A stretch of 64,000 bases of DNA from Pythium myriotylum (taxonomy: Eukaryota > Oomycota > Peronosporomycetes > Pythiales > Pythiaceae). How positions within the stretch are numbered: position 1 is the stretch's first letter; every line of letters begins with the position of its first letter. The DNA is taken from assembly GCA_023091665.1 (NCBI GenBank), contig JALJCQ010000024.1:1054001-1118000 (forward strand). The letters run 5' to 3'. A program made the translations under genes and the position numbers. The notes beneath the pieces were generated by a model, which had not been told where the DNA came from, did no database searches, and worked only from the letters and a program-made list of their open reading frames with translations. Below, piece by piece: positions 10,653 through 20,569 of this stretch.

Positions 10653-11675
10653 TTACGACCACTTGGCCAGCAGTCCAAAGACCGCGTAGCCGAGGCAGAG
10701 CGCGGCGGTCTTGTGAGCCATCGTGCGGCTGTGGACGGCTGGGTTCTTGCTCGACGGCGGCGCGTGGCGCGGGAATTCTTGTGGGATCACCTCCATGACA
10801 GCCACGTAGATGAACGTGCCGCTGGCGAGCGCGACACAAATGCCGGCGGCCGCCGAGTCTTCAGACGAATCGGCCGAGATGACCCACCCGACAATAATTC
10901 CGATGATGCTCATGAACGAAAAGAGCACCATGTAGACGATCACATGCTTGCTGGGCAGCGAGCTCTGCGCCATACCCGAGCCGAGCGCGAACGCCGCGAG
11001 TCCTTTGTGCATGACGATGGCGAGGAACACGCCCCAGGCCGCCGTCGACTGCGCGCCGACGCCAAGACCTTCGAGCACCGAGTGGAACGAGAGCGCGAGG
11101 AAGAGCACGAGCGCGACAGCAGGCGAGTTGCCGCCCTTTCCGCCCGTCGGCACCATGTGCGAGTGGCCGGCACCACCGTGCGAGTGGTGCGAGGCCGGCG
11201 TGCGCGGCTTGCCTTTGACGAACGCTCGGTCCTCTCCTTCGTGGTCATCGTGGTCTTCGAGGTAGTCCTCGTTCGCGGTCGTGTCGCTGTCGCGCATGTA
11301 CTCGTCGTCGAGCTCGAGGTCTTTGGCGCCGTGCTGCTGCGCGTGGAGCTTGGTGTGGGCGGCCTGCTCGAGCAAGAGCAGCCCGAGAAATCCAAGTGTG
11401 CAGAACATCTCCGCGTACGGGAACTCGTACTTGCCATCGTCGACCGTGGACCATTTCTGGAGCGCCGGGTTCTCGATGGCCGAGTGGAGCAGGTGGAAGA
11501 AGCCGCCGGCGAGGAAGACGCCGCCCGAGAAGGCGTTGAGCACGCTGAGCGCGTGCTGCACAGTGGGCGAGTGCTGCTTCTTGGTCGCGAGCAGCGCCGG
11601 CACGAGCCCGCCGGCGAGCCCGACGAGCCAGATGCAGACGAGCGAGACGAGCTTGAAGAGCGTGACGTCGTCCAT
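10653..11675 (-). CDS. ZIP family zinc/metal ion transporter
   Basis: 340 aa from the ATG at 11675 (the open frame extends upstream only from a GTG). Membrane segments begin with LFKLVSLVCIWLVGLAGGL; a His/Asp-rich cytosolic loop follows (SHHSHGGAGHSHM and nearby HDDHEGED); the metal-site helices carry HSVLEGLGVG (TM4) and HKGLAAFALG (TM5), the ZIP signature. The C-terminal helices FIYVAVMEVIPQEF and LCLGYAVFGLLAKW complete a roughly eight-helix fold. It imports Zn2+ or related divalent metals into the cytosol from outside or from a vesicle. Convergent with CELF, leaving 392 bp for both 3' ends, where I see nothing else. Confidence 0.94.
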   Translation of the reverse strand: MDDVTLFKLVSLVCIWLVGLAGGLVPALLATKKQHSPTVQHALSVLNAFSGGVFLAGGFFHLLHSAIENPALQKWSTVDDGKYEFPYAEMFCTLGFLGLLLLEQAAHTKLHAQQHGAKDLELDDEYMRDSDTTANEDYLEDHDDHEGEDRAFVKGKPRTPASHHSHGGAGHSHMVPTGGKGGNSPAVALVLFLALSFHSVLEGLGVGAQSTAAWGVFLAIVMHKGLAAFALGSGMAQSSLPSKHVIVYMVLFSFMSIIGIIVGWVISADSSEDSAAAGICVALASGTFIYVAVMEVIPQEFPRHAPPSSKNPAVHSRTMAHKTAALCLGYAVFGLLAKWS

Positions 11676-11931
11676 GGCGCCTGGAGAGGGAGTCTCGGGG
11701 CTTGGGTCGTGCCTCGGGTCGTGCCTCGGGCTCTGGTGATTCGACGATGACACGCTTCAAGATCACAGTCATTATTGCCGACCCCGAAAAAACCCACGAG
11801 TGAAGAATATGGGTGACAGGGTGAATTAGATGAGGAGGAGTGGGTGATTGGGTATTGATACCGGATGATAGTGTCCGCAATAATAACATTATTGCCGGCC
11901 CAACAATATTATTGGTGTGGTGGACGTTTTG

Positions 11932-14900
11932 TTATTGGGCGAGGTGGCGGAGGAGCTTGCCGACGTTGCTGCCTCCGCAGCGGTCGTCGCGGAGTTGGTT
12001 GAGTAGAGATCTGGTGGCTTGGAGAGAGGGCTTGAGGGATTCGTCGTTGCGGAGGAGCTGGAGTAGCAAACCCGCAGCGAATCGAACGCTTCGGTTGTGC
12101 CGCGTCCTGAGCACAGCGACCAAGACATCCACGCCACCGGCGTCTACGACTGCATTGCAGTTCTTCGGAGAGTCTTCCACAAGATCCTGGAGCAGCCTCA
12201 AGACTGGGAGATTGTTGTGGCCGTTGTCGACTGCAAGAGACTTGACGAGGGGACGGATGATGTCGCTACGCGCAATTTGATCGCAGTGGTCGTGACTATT
12301 CTCGATGAGAAGATGGAGAGCCAGGGCAGCATGCGCGACGACTTCGCCACTGCCACGCTTGACTGCACCGACCAGCGCCTCGATACCATCTGCGCGAACT
12401 ACTTCTTCTGGTGAGACTGCTGCGAGTATTATGAGACCATTCGCGGCGGGATTGCTGGACTGTGTAGTTCCGTCACGCAGCAAGTGCACGAGCACACCAG
12501 CCCCACCGAGAATTCTTGCAACCCAAAACCCAGTGACAGCCTGCTCGTTTTCAATGAGCGGGGAGCAGAGGATGTCTAAGAGCGGTTCGACACCGGGGAG
12601 TGGATCGCAAGGGCCTTGTGAGTCGTCCATCAACCTGAAAAGCGTGTACAGCGCCCAGCGTTTGGAGCTGTCCGGCCCGTTCAAGCCGAACGATACCAAG
12701 GGTTCGACACCGTTCGAGTTGACGATCGCATCTCGATGGCCACCAGAAAGTTCTGTAATGCATCCCAGAGTTGTGATTGCCGAGCTTTGCTCGTCCGGAG
12801 ATCCCTTGCGAAGACAGTCAACCAGAGCGACCAATCCACCAGCGTCGACTATTGCGGAGCAGTTGTCGGCGGAGCCACATGCGATATTATTCAGCGCGTA
12901 TGTAGCCCATCGTTTGCCTTGTTGGGTTCCATCCTTGAGAATCGAGACTAGTTGATTGATAGCACGCCTTGTAGCGCCATTGCGGTGGCATTTCCAGCGC
13001 AGTGCGATTGCTCCAATGCCTCGCGCTGCAGCTGTGACGAGACTCGAGTCCTCAGATGTAAGAATTCGCATCAAATCTTCGATAAAGCGTCCAATGTCAT
13101 CGCTGTCTACCAATTGATGATCTGCAACTAACGCGACGGCTTCGATACGCTCTAGCTCGAGAGCATTGGTGGGCGATATTTCGTCGAGGCGCGATCGACG
13201 TAGCAGTTCTTGAAGATCGTCGAGAATGTGAGATATGTCGCTTGCACTGACAAAACAATGGATATTGTCAAGGTGGTCAAATGCGTAGAGGCGGTCGAGA
13301 ATCCACGCGTCATCATTGCGAACGATGCCTTCAAGCACGGAAACACCTCCCCACGCAAACAGCTCTGCCCATGTGTTTGAGGAAGAGTTGCGATATAGCC
13401 ACCGGAGAGCTTCTCGGTGCTCATTCGCGTCGATTCCTTGGCAAAGAGATCGAATCGCAGCTTCTGCAGTCCGTAACTCTCTCTGAACTGGTTCGATCAC
13501 CGATAGAGATTCTTGTACACTCGTCACTACATCCAATAGAAGCGAAGATCTCGAAGCTGCTTCCACAATGTGTTGGAGTTCTTGGTCACTGAGGTCTTTA
13601 AGCACGCCAACCACACTGTTGAGATCGATCCGGTCCTGCGCGCGTAAATGCGTCATCTGATGATAGAGTTGGACAGCTCTTTGCGGAGTGCCACTTGGTA
13701 ACTCTGGTCTCTCTCCGCATCGAATCAAGTTCTCGACCGAATTGCTTGACGAAACCTCCTCGTAAGGCACTTTTCCTGCGAGAGCTTCGTAAATACACAT
13801 CCCCAAAGAGTAAATGTCCGACTCGAATGAAGGCTTTTGTTCAAAGCACTCTGGTGCGCGCCAACGGATCGCGCCAGCCGCAACTGAACCTTCTGGGAGT
13901 GTCGACGCCTTGCTTGTGAGCATTCGTCGGCTGAGACCAAAATCCGCCACTTTGGCTTTGCCGTCAGCCGTAACTAAAATGTTGTTGAGTTTGAGATCGC
14001 CGTGGACGATCCTGTTCTTGTGGAGGAAGCGGAGCCCAAGAGCCGTTTGGTAGAGCAAACTCCACACACGAGCACTTGGATTGCATAGATAGGAGCTCAA
14101 GTTACCGAAAGCAGCAAGCTCGCATACGATGAACGGCGGCGAGCTCGTGTGGCATGCGCCAAAGATCTTGATCACGTGAGGGTGAGACAGTTTGTGGCCG
14201 ATCTCGACCTCGTCAACGAACATCTTGAGTTCGGCATCTTGCAGCACACCATCTCCAATCACTTTGACCACCACGTTGCATCCTTCCCACGTCGCATAGT
14301 GGACCACAGCAAAGCCTCCACGGTCGAAAAACCGTCTCTGGTAGACAATGTCGCTCTCCGGGATGAACCACTCGGGCACTTGCACCGGCTCGGCCGGCGC
14401 GAGGTGCTTGACGCGTTGCCAGAGCTTCTCAGCGAGTGGATTCCACTGGCCACGTGCCTTCTCGTGCTTGAGCAGCACGATCGTCTCTCGCGCCAGCGTC
14501 GGATCTCGCTCCAAGTCGTCCCAGCTCGCGTCGATCGAAGCACGGAGCGCGTCCTCAAAGTCTCGCTGCGCGAGGCGGAAGCCCTCACGCCACTCTCCTC
14601 CGGTCGAGACGCCAATCTCGCGCAGCACGCAGTCGAGTCCGCCGACGATGTCGCCCTTGACGTTGGCGAGACCGTGGAGAGCCTCCACGTCTCGCACGAG
14701 CACGCTGTACTGAACGACCCTCGTGGCCAGCGGAACCGTCTTCTGGCGGCGGATCAAGCGAACAAGGTCCTCCACGTCTCTCACAAAGAGCCGCGACACT
14801 CGGTCGTTTCGATCCGCGAGCTCCAATGTCTCGAGCGTTACCTCGAGCGTGCGCAGCGTCTGCTGGAAGCGCGAAACGAGCGGACGGAAGAGCTCGGCGG

Positions 14901-15084
14901 CCTCGTGGACGTCGCGCTCGCGACGCGAAAGGCGCCAGGCGTCGCTGAGCGCGTCACCGACGCTCACGCCGAGCCCCGCGGCCGGTCGCTCGCTCAGGCG
15001 CATGCCGAGGGTCTGGATCCACGGGGAGGAAGTGGATGGCTCCCCTCCCATGTAAATCAGTGTGTCATCCACTGATAGATCCAT
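11932..15084 (-). CDS. TKL-type protein kinase fused to armadillo repeats
   Basis: A single 1050-aa frame from the ATG at 15084. Residues 1-240 are a helical region with several Leu/Arg-rich helices (DVEDLVRLIRRQKTV). A kinase domain spans about 245-510: Gly loop FFDRGGFAVVHYATW, lysine in VVVKVIG (K274), catalytic loop HGDLKLNNIL, DFGLSRR and RWRAPECF. HGD replaces HRD. The last ~400 residues are armadillo/HEAT-like repeats (LVSILKDG, NNIACGSADNCSAIVDAGG, LVALVDCLRKGSPDEQ and further copies to the end). This kinase-ARM build is common in oomycetes; ARM repeats usually bind proteins. Substrates are unknown. Residues needed for phosphotransfer (Lys, Asp, DFG) are kept. Confidence 0.9.
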   Translation of the reverse strand: MDLSVDDTLIYMGGEPSTSSPWIQTLGMRLSERPAAGLGVSVGDALSDAWRLSRRERDVHEAAELFRPLVSRFQQTLRTLEVTLETLELADRNDRVSRLFVRDVEDLVRLIRRQKTVPLATRVVQYSVLVRDVEALHGLANVKGDIVGGLDCVLREIGVSTGGEWREGFRLAQRDFEDALRASIDASWDDLERDPTLARETIVLLKHEKARGQWNPLAEKLWQRVKHLAPAEPVQVPEWFIPESDIVYQRRFFDRGGFAVVHYATWEGCNVVVKVIGDGVLQDAELKMFVDEVEIGHKLSHPHVIKIFGACHTSSPPFIVCELAAFGNLSSYLCNPSARVWSLLYQTALGLRFLHKNRIVHGDLKLNNILVTADGKAKVADFGLSRRMLTSKASTLPEGSVAAGAIRWRAPECFEQKPSFESDIYSLGMCIYEALAGKVPYEEVSSSNSVENLIRCGERPELPSGTPQRAVQLYHQMTHLRAQDRIDLNSVVGVLKDLSDQELQHIVEAASRSSLLLDVVTSVQESLSVIEPVQRELRTAEAAIRSLCQGIDANEHREALRWLYRNSSSNTWAELFAWGGVSVLEGIVRNDDAWILDRLYAFDHLDNIHCFVSASDISHILDDLQELLRRSRLDEISPTNALELERIEAVALVADHQLVDSDDIGRFIEDLMRILTSEDSSLVTAAARGIGAIALRWKCHRNGATRRAINQLVSILKDGTQQGKRWATYALNNIACGSADNCSAIVDAGGLVALVDCLRKGSPDEQSSAITTLGCITELSGGHRDAIVNSNGVEPLVSFGLNGPDSSKRWALYTLFRLMDDSQGPCDPLPGVEPLLDILCSPLIENEQAVTGFWVARILGGAGVLVHLLRDGTTQSSNPAANGLIILAAVSPEEVVRADGIEALVGAVKRGSGEVVAHAALALHLLIENSHDHCDQIARSDIIRPLVKSLAVDNGHNNLPVLRLLQDLVEDSPKNCNAVVDAGGVDVLVAVLRTRHNRSVRFAAGLLLQLLRNDESLKPSLQATRSLLNQLRDDRCGGSNVGKLLRHLAQ

Positions 15085-15206
15085 GGGGTGGGAAGTTGGC
15101 TACTGAATTAGATTTCTCAGAGCAGAGAATGTGGCCAGCGGAGGTCTGGAACGCTCCATGGAGAATGGAACTCTCAGCATCTTGGTCGAGTGTGGGCCAT
15201 GCCATG

Positions 15207-15208
<2 letters not shown>

Positions 15209-15239
<31 letters not shown>
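15209..15239. repeat. (CT)n microsatellite
   Basis: About 15 uninterrupted CT units between the kinase-ARM gene start and the next intergenic region. Similar runs sit at 6387-6411 (GA)n and about 8490-8512, each near a gene 5' end, suggesting promoter or leader tracts. Confidence 0.95.
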
Positions 15240-15240
<1 letters not shown>

Positions 15241-15241
<1 letters not shown>

Positions 15242-16905
15242 CGATCTAAAGTTCTAGAGTTGGGGTTGGCATCAAGAAGCAAATGACGCTACTTGACACT
15301 TCACGTCGTGAGTTGATTCCGCCAATCCTCCTCACTTGAGACGAAGATGAAAGTGCGTATCGAGCTCAAAGTAGAATCGATTCTGATCTGACTGGTTTCA
15401 ACGGGACCTGCAGTGCCATCTCGCTGGCAAGCAACTCTCTGGACGGAGCTCGCCGACATGACTGCTGGAATCACGGCGACAAGAGGAGTAATCCGGGGAT
15501 GGTGACTAACTCGATGAGATGGCCCACCAAAAAATCCAGTGCCGATCGTGTCAACTCGCTCCTCGACTCGCCGATCGCAGGAATTCACAGTGTGTGTGAG
15601 TGTGGCAAATTACATTGATTCTGACTGATACACTGAGCAGTATGGATGGAGACCAGAGACGGTGCACAAATGTCCTCGACGAAAGGAGGCATACAGTAAG
15701 ACGATCCACCCAACTCTTGCCGCTAGATCAACCCGATCCGCGCTTTGTTGAAGAACCTCGTGCGATCACACGCACAAGAGAGGCTTTGCGATTGCTGTCA
15801 CAAAGAAATTGGGCCGTTCCGGCGCAGGTTGTCGTGGTACTATCCAAGGCTCAATTCGTCCACGGAACCTTATCTACACCTGCGTGAAAGTACGATGTCT
15901 AGGACCAGTCTACACAAGTTTAAAGAAATTTGCCAGGAACCCAACCAATTGTCCATACGAAGTCAGAATCAATCGCTACATTTCGCGAGTCAAATCAGTG
16001 TAGCATGTTCTGCTTCGAGCCAAACCTCATACTGGGGAGATGGAGAAAGCACCGCCTCATGACGCCTGACCCATGTCCTCGTACAGTACAAATGCCACCT
16101 GCCTCTTGCTGGATTTCTGCCGGACAAGTTCAACTGGTTTTCTGAACAAAGCCGCTCAGCGTGGGCTACCTACGATCGGAGCGCGGTGTGGTGGGTACCA
16201 ACGCATGTACACTCAGCTAGGGGCAGCTCCATAAAGCATTCTGTTCCACTCGTGGATGTCGCACGCTCCCAGCTTTCACCTACAACACGCGACGATTACG
16301 CTCCATTACTCGACGCCTCCAGGAGTGATCGGCTGGACATGGCGCCCTAATCAATCGATTAGGCGGCGGGTGTCAGGTGCCTCCTGCGAGGCACGGTATC
16401 AGATTCTGCAGGACGTTTCGCCTTCAAGTCACCCATCACCCGGACGTCTTGGGTAGTCGGCTATGAGATCTCACAGGTTCGTTGACGTTGATGACTTCCG
16501 GTAATCGTCGAGATCGCAGCCGTCAACATGCGTGTCTCATTCCTGCACCTCCACGCAGCGACCTACGAAGCGGCATGTTGAAGTTCCGGAGTAAAGTCGA
16601 CTAAATGCCTCGCTACTGGATTTCTCGGGGCCACAGCCGGGCCAGGATCTTCACTGAGTTTCCCTCGTGCTTTGCTTGGTCCCGGTTGCGCTGTGAACCA
16701 CCGGCCACGATCTCGAGCTTGTGTATGTTGGTGGATGGCCTCGGCGTGTCTGACACATCTGCTTCCCTATGAGGAGAGGGATTGACTCAAAGCGCTCTCG
16801 CAGTATCCACTTCACACGCGAGACCCTGATCGGTTCATTCGCCAACTTGCTTCGCCTCGTGCACCTTCACCTTCCCCACTCTCGTTCTTCTCCAAGCCAA
16901 GAAGC
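15241..16905. other. long intergenic region, nothing recognised
   Basis: About 1.66 kb before the hexose transporter. Only short unrelated open frames occur (for example 15745-16062 on plus), none with a recognisable domain. The last ~100 bp before the transporter ATG are C/T-rich, as in the promoters of its neighbours. No repeat or RNA gene was recognised. Confidence 0.4.
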
Positions 16906-18441
16906 ATGGCGGCTGGCATCATCGTGCCAGTGCAGGGCGGCGCCGATGAGCCGCCGACGGAAGGATCGCGTTGGTACGCTATCATCGTCTGTGCGTTCGC
17001 CTCGCTCGCCGGTCTCTTCTTCGGATACGACCAGGGCGTCACGGGCGGTATCCTCGTCATGGACTCGTTCCTCGACGACTTCTGCATCGGCTACTCGGGT
17101 AACACGGATGAAGAGTGCCACCGTTCGTCCACCAAGCTCCCTAAGAACTGGCGTACGTTCACGACCATGTTCAACATCACCTACTACATCGGCTGTCTCA
17201 TGGGTGCGGCTATCGGTGGCTACATCGCTGATCGTTTCGGCCGTCGCCCCACCATCTTCAACGCCGGCTTCTGGTACTGCGTCGGCACGATCTGGATCAC
17301 GATCAACCCGGCGGACCAACAAACGCTGCTGCTATTTGGCCGTCTCGTCCAGGGTGTTGGCGTCGGCAACTCGTCGTTCTCGGTCCCGATCTACGGCGCC
17401 GAGATGGCCCCCAAGGAGCTGCGTGGTATGCTCTCCGGCTTCATGCAGATGACCGTCGTCACGGGTCTCTTTGCAGCCAACTGCGTCAACATCGGCGTTG
17501 AAGACGTGGATGAAGGCTGGCGTATCAGTTTCGGCGTATCGCTGCTGCCGCCTGTGATCGTCATGCTCGGCATCTTCTGTATTCCGGAGAGTCCGCGATG
17601 GGTGTACCAGCACAAGGGCCGTGACGCCGGTGAGGCGACGCTCAAGAAGTTGCGCATGACCGAGAACGTCGGCTTCGAGCTCAACGCCATTGGCGAGCAG
17701 CTCGAGCTCGAGGGCAACTCGTCGTGGATTGAGCTCTGGGACCCGTCGCTCCGCAAGCGTGTGATCATCGCCATGCTCCTCCAGGTGCTGCAACAGGCAA
17801 CGGGTATCAACCCGGTCTTTACCTACGGCGCGCAGATCTACCGCGACGTCGTGGGCGACGGCACCATGTCGCTGCTCATCCTCTCGCTCGTCAACTTCAT
17901 CAGTACGATCCCGGCCATGCGCTGGGTCGACAGCTTCGGACGCCGCACGTTGCTGCTGCTTGGTGCTGTGGGCATGTGTATCGGCCACTTCGTTGCAGCT
18001 TTGGCCTTCACGGTCGGCTGTGATGGTGACACGGACGACGCCGGCTGCGACGACGCCTCCGGGTACACCATGGTCGTGGCCTCGTGCTTCTTTGTGTTCA
18101 ACTTCGCCATCTCGTGGGGTCCTGTTTGCTGGATCTACCCTGCTGAGATCTTCCCGCTCAACGTGCGAGCCAAGGCCGTATCGCTCTCGACCATGGCCAA
18201 CTGGGGAATGGGTGCCGTCATGATTGCCGTCCCGAAGCTCTTCCCGTACCTCAACATCAACGGTGTCTTCTTCCTCTTCTTCGGGCTCTGCGCCTGCTGC
18301 GGTGTCTTCGTCTGGTTTTTCTGTCCCGAGACCCGCGGCATCCTGCTCGAGGATATTGAGGCGCTCTTTAATGGCCGCGCTACTCGCAAGGGCGATGCCT
18401 CGCCGAAGTATGTGCCAGTCTCTACGCCGGAGACAGCGTAA
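16906..18441 (+). CDS. MFS sugar porter (hexose transporter)
   Basis: A single-exon 511-aa transporter. Sugar-porter signatures in order: GYDQGVTGG in TM1, GGYIADRFGRRP in the TM2-3 loop, PESPRW at the end of the N-half, QQATGIN in TM7, DSFGRRTLL in the TM8-9 loop, PAEIFPLNVRAKA after TM10 and PETRG after TM12. Twelve hydrophobic segments are visible. It should bring hexoses across the plasma membrane by facilitation or proton symport; specificity cannot be read from sequence. Extracellular Cys residues lie in the TM1-2 loop (DDFCIGYSGNTDEECH) and before TM10. The codon set is strongly C-ending, suggesting high expression. Confidence 0.96.
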   Translation: MAAGIIVPVQGGADEPPTEGSRWYAIIVCAFASLAGLFFGYDQGVTGGILVMDSFLDDFCIGYSGNTDEECHRSSTKLPKNWRTFTTMFNITYYIGCLMGAAIGGYIADRFGRRPTIFNAGFWYCVGTIWITINPADQQTLLLFGRLVQGVGVGNSSFSVPIYGAEMAPKELRGMLSGFMQMTVVTGLFAANCVNIGVEDVDEGWRISFGVSLLPPVIVMLGIFCIPESPRWVYQHKGRDAGEATLKKLRMTENVGFELNAIGEQLELEGNSSWIELWDPSLRKRVIIAMLLQVLQQATGINPVFTYGAQIYRDVVGDGTMSLLILSLVNFISTIPAMRWVDSFGRRTLLLLGAVGMCIGHFVAALAFTVGCDGDTDDAGCDDASGYTMVVASCFFVFNFAISWGPVCWIYPAEIFPLNVRAKAVSLSTMANWGMGAVMIAVPKLFPYLNINGVFFLFFGLCACCGVFVWFFCPETRGILLEDIEALFNGRATRKGDASPKYVPVSTPETA

Positions 18442-18762
18442 GAACAGCCTCTCTATGACCTGGCTCAGCTAACAAGATGAATGTAATACATGTTATCTGG
18501 GATCTCTCTCTCTCACTCTTGTCTCTCCGAGTGAATTGATGGAGTGTTGAGTCGCACGCGGCGTGGTCGCCACGCTGGCAGAGGGCAAGTGATCTCCAAG
18601 TCAGCCAACAACCCTCACTCACCATTTATCGTCCAACACTCTGCTCGGATCAGTTGCCTCTAGGCTCCGAGCCTCAACGCCTTCTCACTCACAAATTCGC
18701 CTTCACAAGGAAGCAGAGAGATGGTGTCGATCCGCTCCGCGACCGTACGGGTTTGCTAATGT

Positions 18763-19505
18763 TGTTTAGCGATCTGATTGGAGACAGATATCTGCTGACA
18801 GTGACGTGGGTGGAGGCGCACGACCTCGTGCAGATGCAGAATGCCAACCTCTGGTGTCTGCCAGAGAATTACGACATGAAATACTACTACATCCACCTCA
18901 CGACCTGGCCACCGCTGCTCCATGTGGCTGAAGACCACAACGGCAAGCTCATAGGCTACGTTCTCGCCAAGCTGTGAGCGATTTGCCTGTCCCCATGTTT
19001 TCTCTGTATCTTCTAATTGTTTCACACTCAGAGGAGATGATCCCGGGATTCCCAACGGCCACATCACATTAATTGCCGTGCTCCGTGTATGGCTTGCGCA
19101 TGTCGAAAGCGTCTTCGCCATCCCCATAGTATCCCTTTTCAACATCGTAGATGCTAGCTTCCTCCACACAATTAGACGCCAACACGACGAAGAGAGTATT
19201 CATTTTCAAACGAACCTGTATCCGAGTGTTTTGTGATATAGGTGGATCGCTGCGACATTGCTCACACGCACGTGAAGTGAAACATATTCGGCGTGGAAGC
19301 TCTCCACCATCGCGCGATCTGCAACGCATAATTAAATCTCGGTCATCAGTTCCCAAAACAGTAGCCCCACAAATCAACCTCAAAACGCACGTGCAGCCTC
19401 CATGAGCTTGGTCGCAACTCCCTTCTTGCGGTGTGTACGCAGCAGAAGAGCAAGCGTGCCTTTGCGTCACAGTTTGACAAGTTTGATGCCATCCTTAGGG
19501 ACTAA
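18763..19505 (+). pseudogene. N-alpha-acetyltransferase (Naa10/Ard1-like) split by an internal inversion
   Basis: Plus-strand exons give [20 protein letters not shown] and [11 protein letters not shown] (to 18973), an intron 18974-19031, then GDDPGIPNGHITLIAVLR to 19086. The rest of the GNAT domain lies on the opposite strand between 19436 and 19087: exon 19436-19391 (THRKKGVATKLMEAA), intron 19390-19319, exon 19318-19216 ([20 protein letters not shown] and [12 protein letters not shown]), intron 19215-19154, exon 19153-19087 (IYDVEKGYYGDGEDAFDMRK). Plus-strand coding resumes at 19437 and ends with TAA at 19503. With 19087-19436 flipped, all splice phases match and no stop appears. The native family is the catalytic subunit of NatA, which acetylates nascent N-termini. 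As printed, the gene cannot make this protein. The start is uncertain: a splice acceptor-like tgacag precedes the first conserved residues near 18801. Confidence 0.9.
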
Positions 19506-19850
19506 GTTCTACTTCTGCCAGTCGCAAAGTCCAATGATGAACGTGACGAGATCATTGCTTCGCGGAGAGACCAACCAACAAGTAGATAAGTCGTTCAGCC
19601 ACCAACTCCAAATACTGGTATTGCGCTTAAGCTGAATTCGACGTTATATCCTTTGTCTGTAGCCATGCTTAGCAGCTTCATTGGGTTGCATTCGTTGTGA
19701 CACGAGTGGTTCTTCTGGGGCGTCATTAAGCTGATTGTGTGTCATGGCTCCGCTCAAAGGCAATGAATTCGTTAAGCATTCAAAGGGTTGTAGTGATTGA
19801 TCCGGGGTCGCTGGGTATATCGTAAACTGTCCTAGACCGACGCCAGTCCA
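19506..19850. other. short intergenic stretch, nothing recognised
   Basis: 345 bp between the Naa10-like remnant and the end of family R copy A. The part nearest 19850 is 3' flank shared with other R copies (a cggatcaatcac-type block). No gene is seen. Confidence 0.4.
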
Positions 19851-20071
19851 TCAAATGCAATCGATGACTTGATGCATGACGGTGCGTAGATCGACAACGG
19901 CGTTTGCATTTACACCAGCAGGGAGAGCTTGATCCGCAGGGATCGACAAGACTCGGCGCATGTCGAAGGTGACGTTGACAGCAGCTCCAGCAGCAGTGTG
20001 TCGAAATGCTCCGCTCGCTGTTGGTTTAACCATTGGAGATGGTCTGGTCACACTGTCATAGAGAGCATATC
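19851..20071 (-). pseudogene. family R copy A, C-terminal third (downstream of LTR insertion)
   Basis: Minus-strand coding ALYDSVTRPSPMVKPTASGA through DMRRVLSIPADQA to a TGA at 19851-19853. It is the C-terminal part of the gene whose middle lies at 26582-26896 and whose N-terminal part lies at 28999-29438. The LTR retrotransposon 20072-26581 separates this piece from the middle; the atatc at 20067-20071 is repeated at 26582-26586. Joining at that site continues the frame (IRY then ALYD), exactly as in the uninterrupted copy at 32137-33015. Confidence 0.92.
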
Positions 20072-20569
20072 TGTCACAGAAGTGGGGTACTGGGCTCCTG
20101 GTGACAAGTACGCGGGCTGGCTGGCTGGGTGGTTGGCTTGGTCTTGGACGAGGCTAGTCGAGGCTAGTTGAGGCTAGTTGAGGCTAGTTGACTTGAGAGC
20201 AAGTTGAGAAGTGAGATTGATGTTAGAGTTTGTTTTCCTATCCTCTGTGTGGGCCTCTAGGGTGCTCTGTGCCTAGATGTCGTCTGTCCTAGATACCTTA
20301 CTTTCAGTATCCAAAGTTAGCTATGTCAACTAATATGTAAGCCCTCCTACAATCTCTTGAATACAGTATGCATAGTCACTACGTCATCACCAATGTGTTG
20401 CAGCCGGGTCAGCATCACCCATTACTCTCGGGATGCTTTTACACCACCCAGTGCATAATCCTTCCAGGACTAATCGTAGTAACCTAGTTCCAGTAAAATA
20501 TACTGAAACCAAATCAAGGTCGTTGCCTAACCCTTCTGACGCGAGCCATTCTTTTCTGGCTGCGTCACA
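20072..20569 (-). repeat. 3' long terminal repeat
   Basis: 498 bp, matching 26084-26581 by eye along its length. Contains an internal tandem run of a gaggctagtt unit (about four copies near 20157-20195). The last codons of pol (GHVTQPEKNGSRQKG) read into this LTR and stop at 20527-20529. Confidence 0.97.

Noticed and set aside
9226..10839. 537-aa minus-strand frame opposite the CELF gene
   Set aside because: Antisense shadow of three RRMs; no motif of its own.
10713..11750. 345-aa plus-strand frame opposite the ZIP transporter
   Set aside because: Composition is Arg/Glu/Asp-rich antisense of a GC-rich gene; the minus strand has transmembrane helices and ZIP motifs.
19069..19470. Minus-strand 133-aa frame containing DVEKGYYGDGEDAFDMRK as a separate gene
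   Set aside because: Only the last exon is in this frame; the segment is better explained as inverted Naa10-like exons with two introns.
20157..20195. gaggctagtt tandem repeat as a separate satellite
   Set aside because: It lies inside the LTR and is present identically in both LTRs, so it is part of the retroelement.
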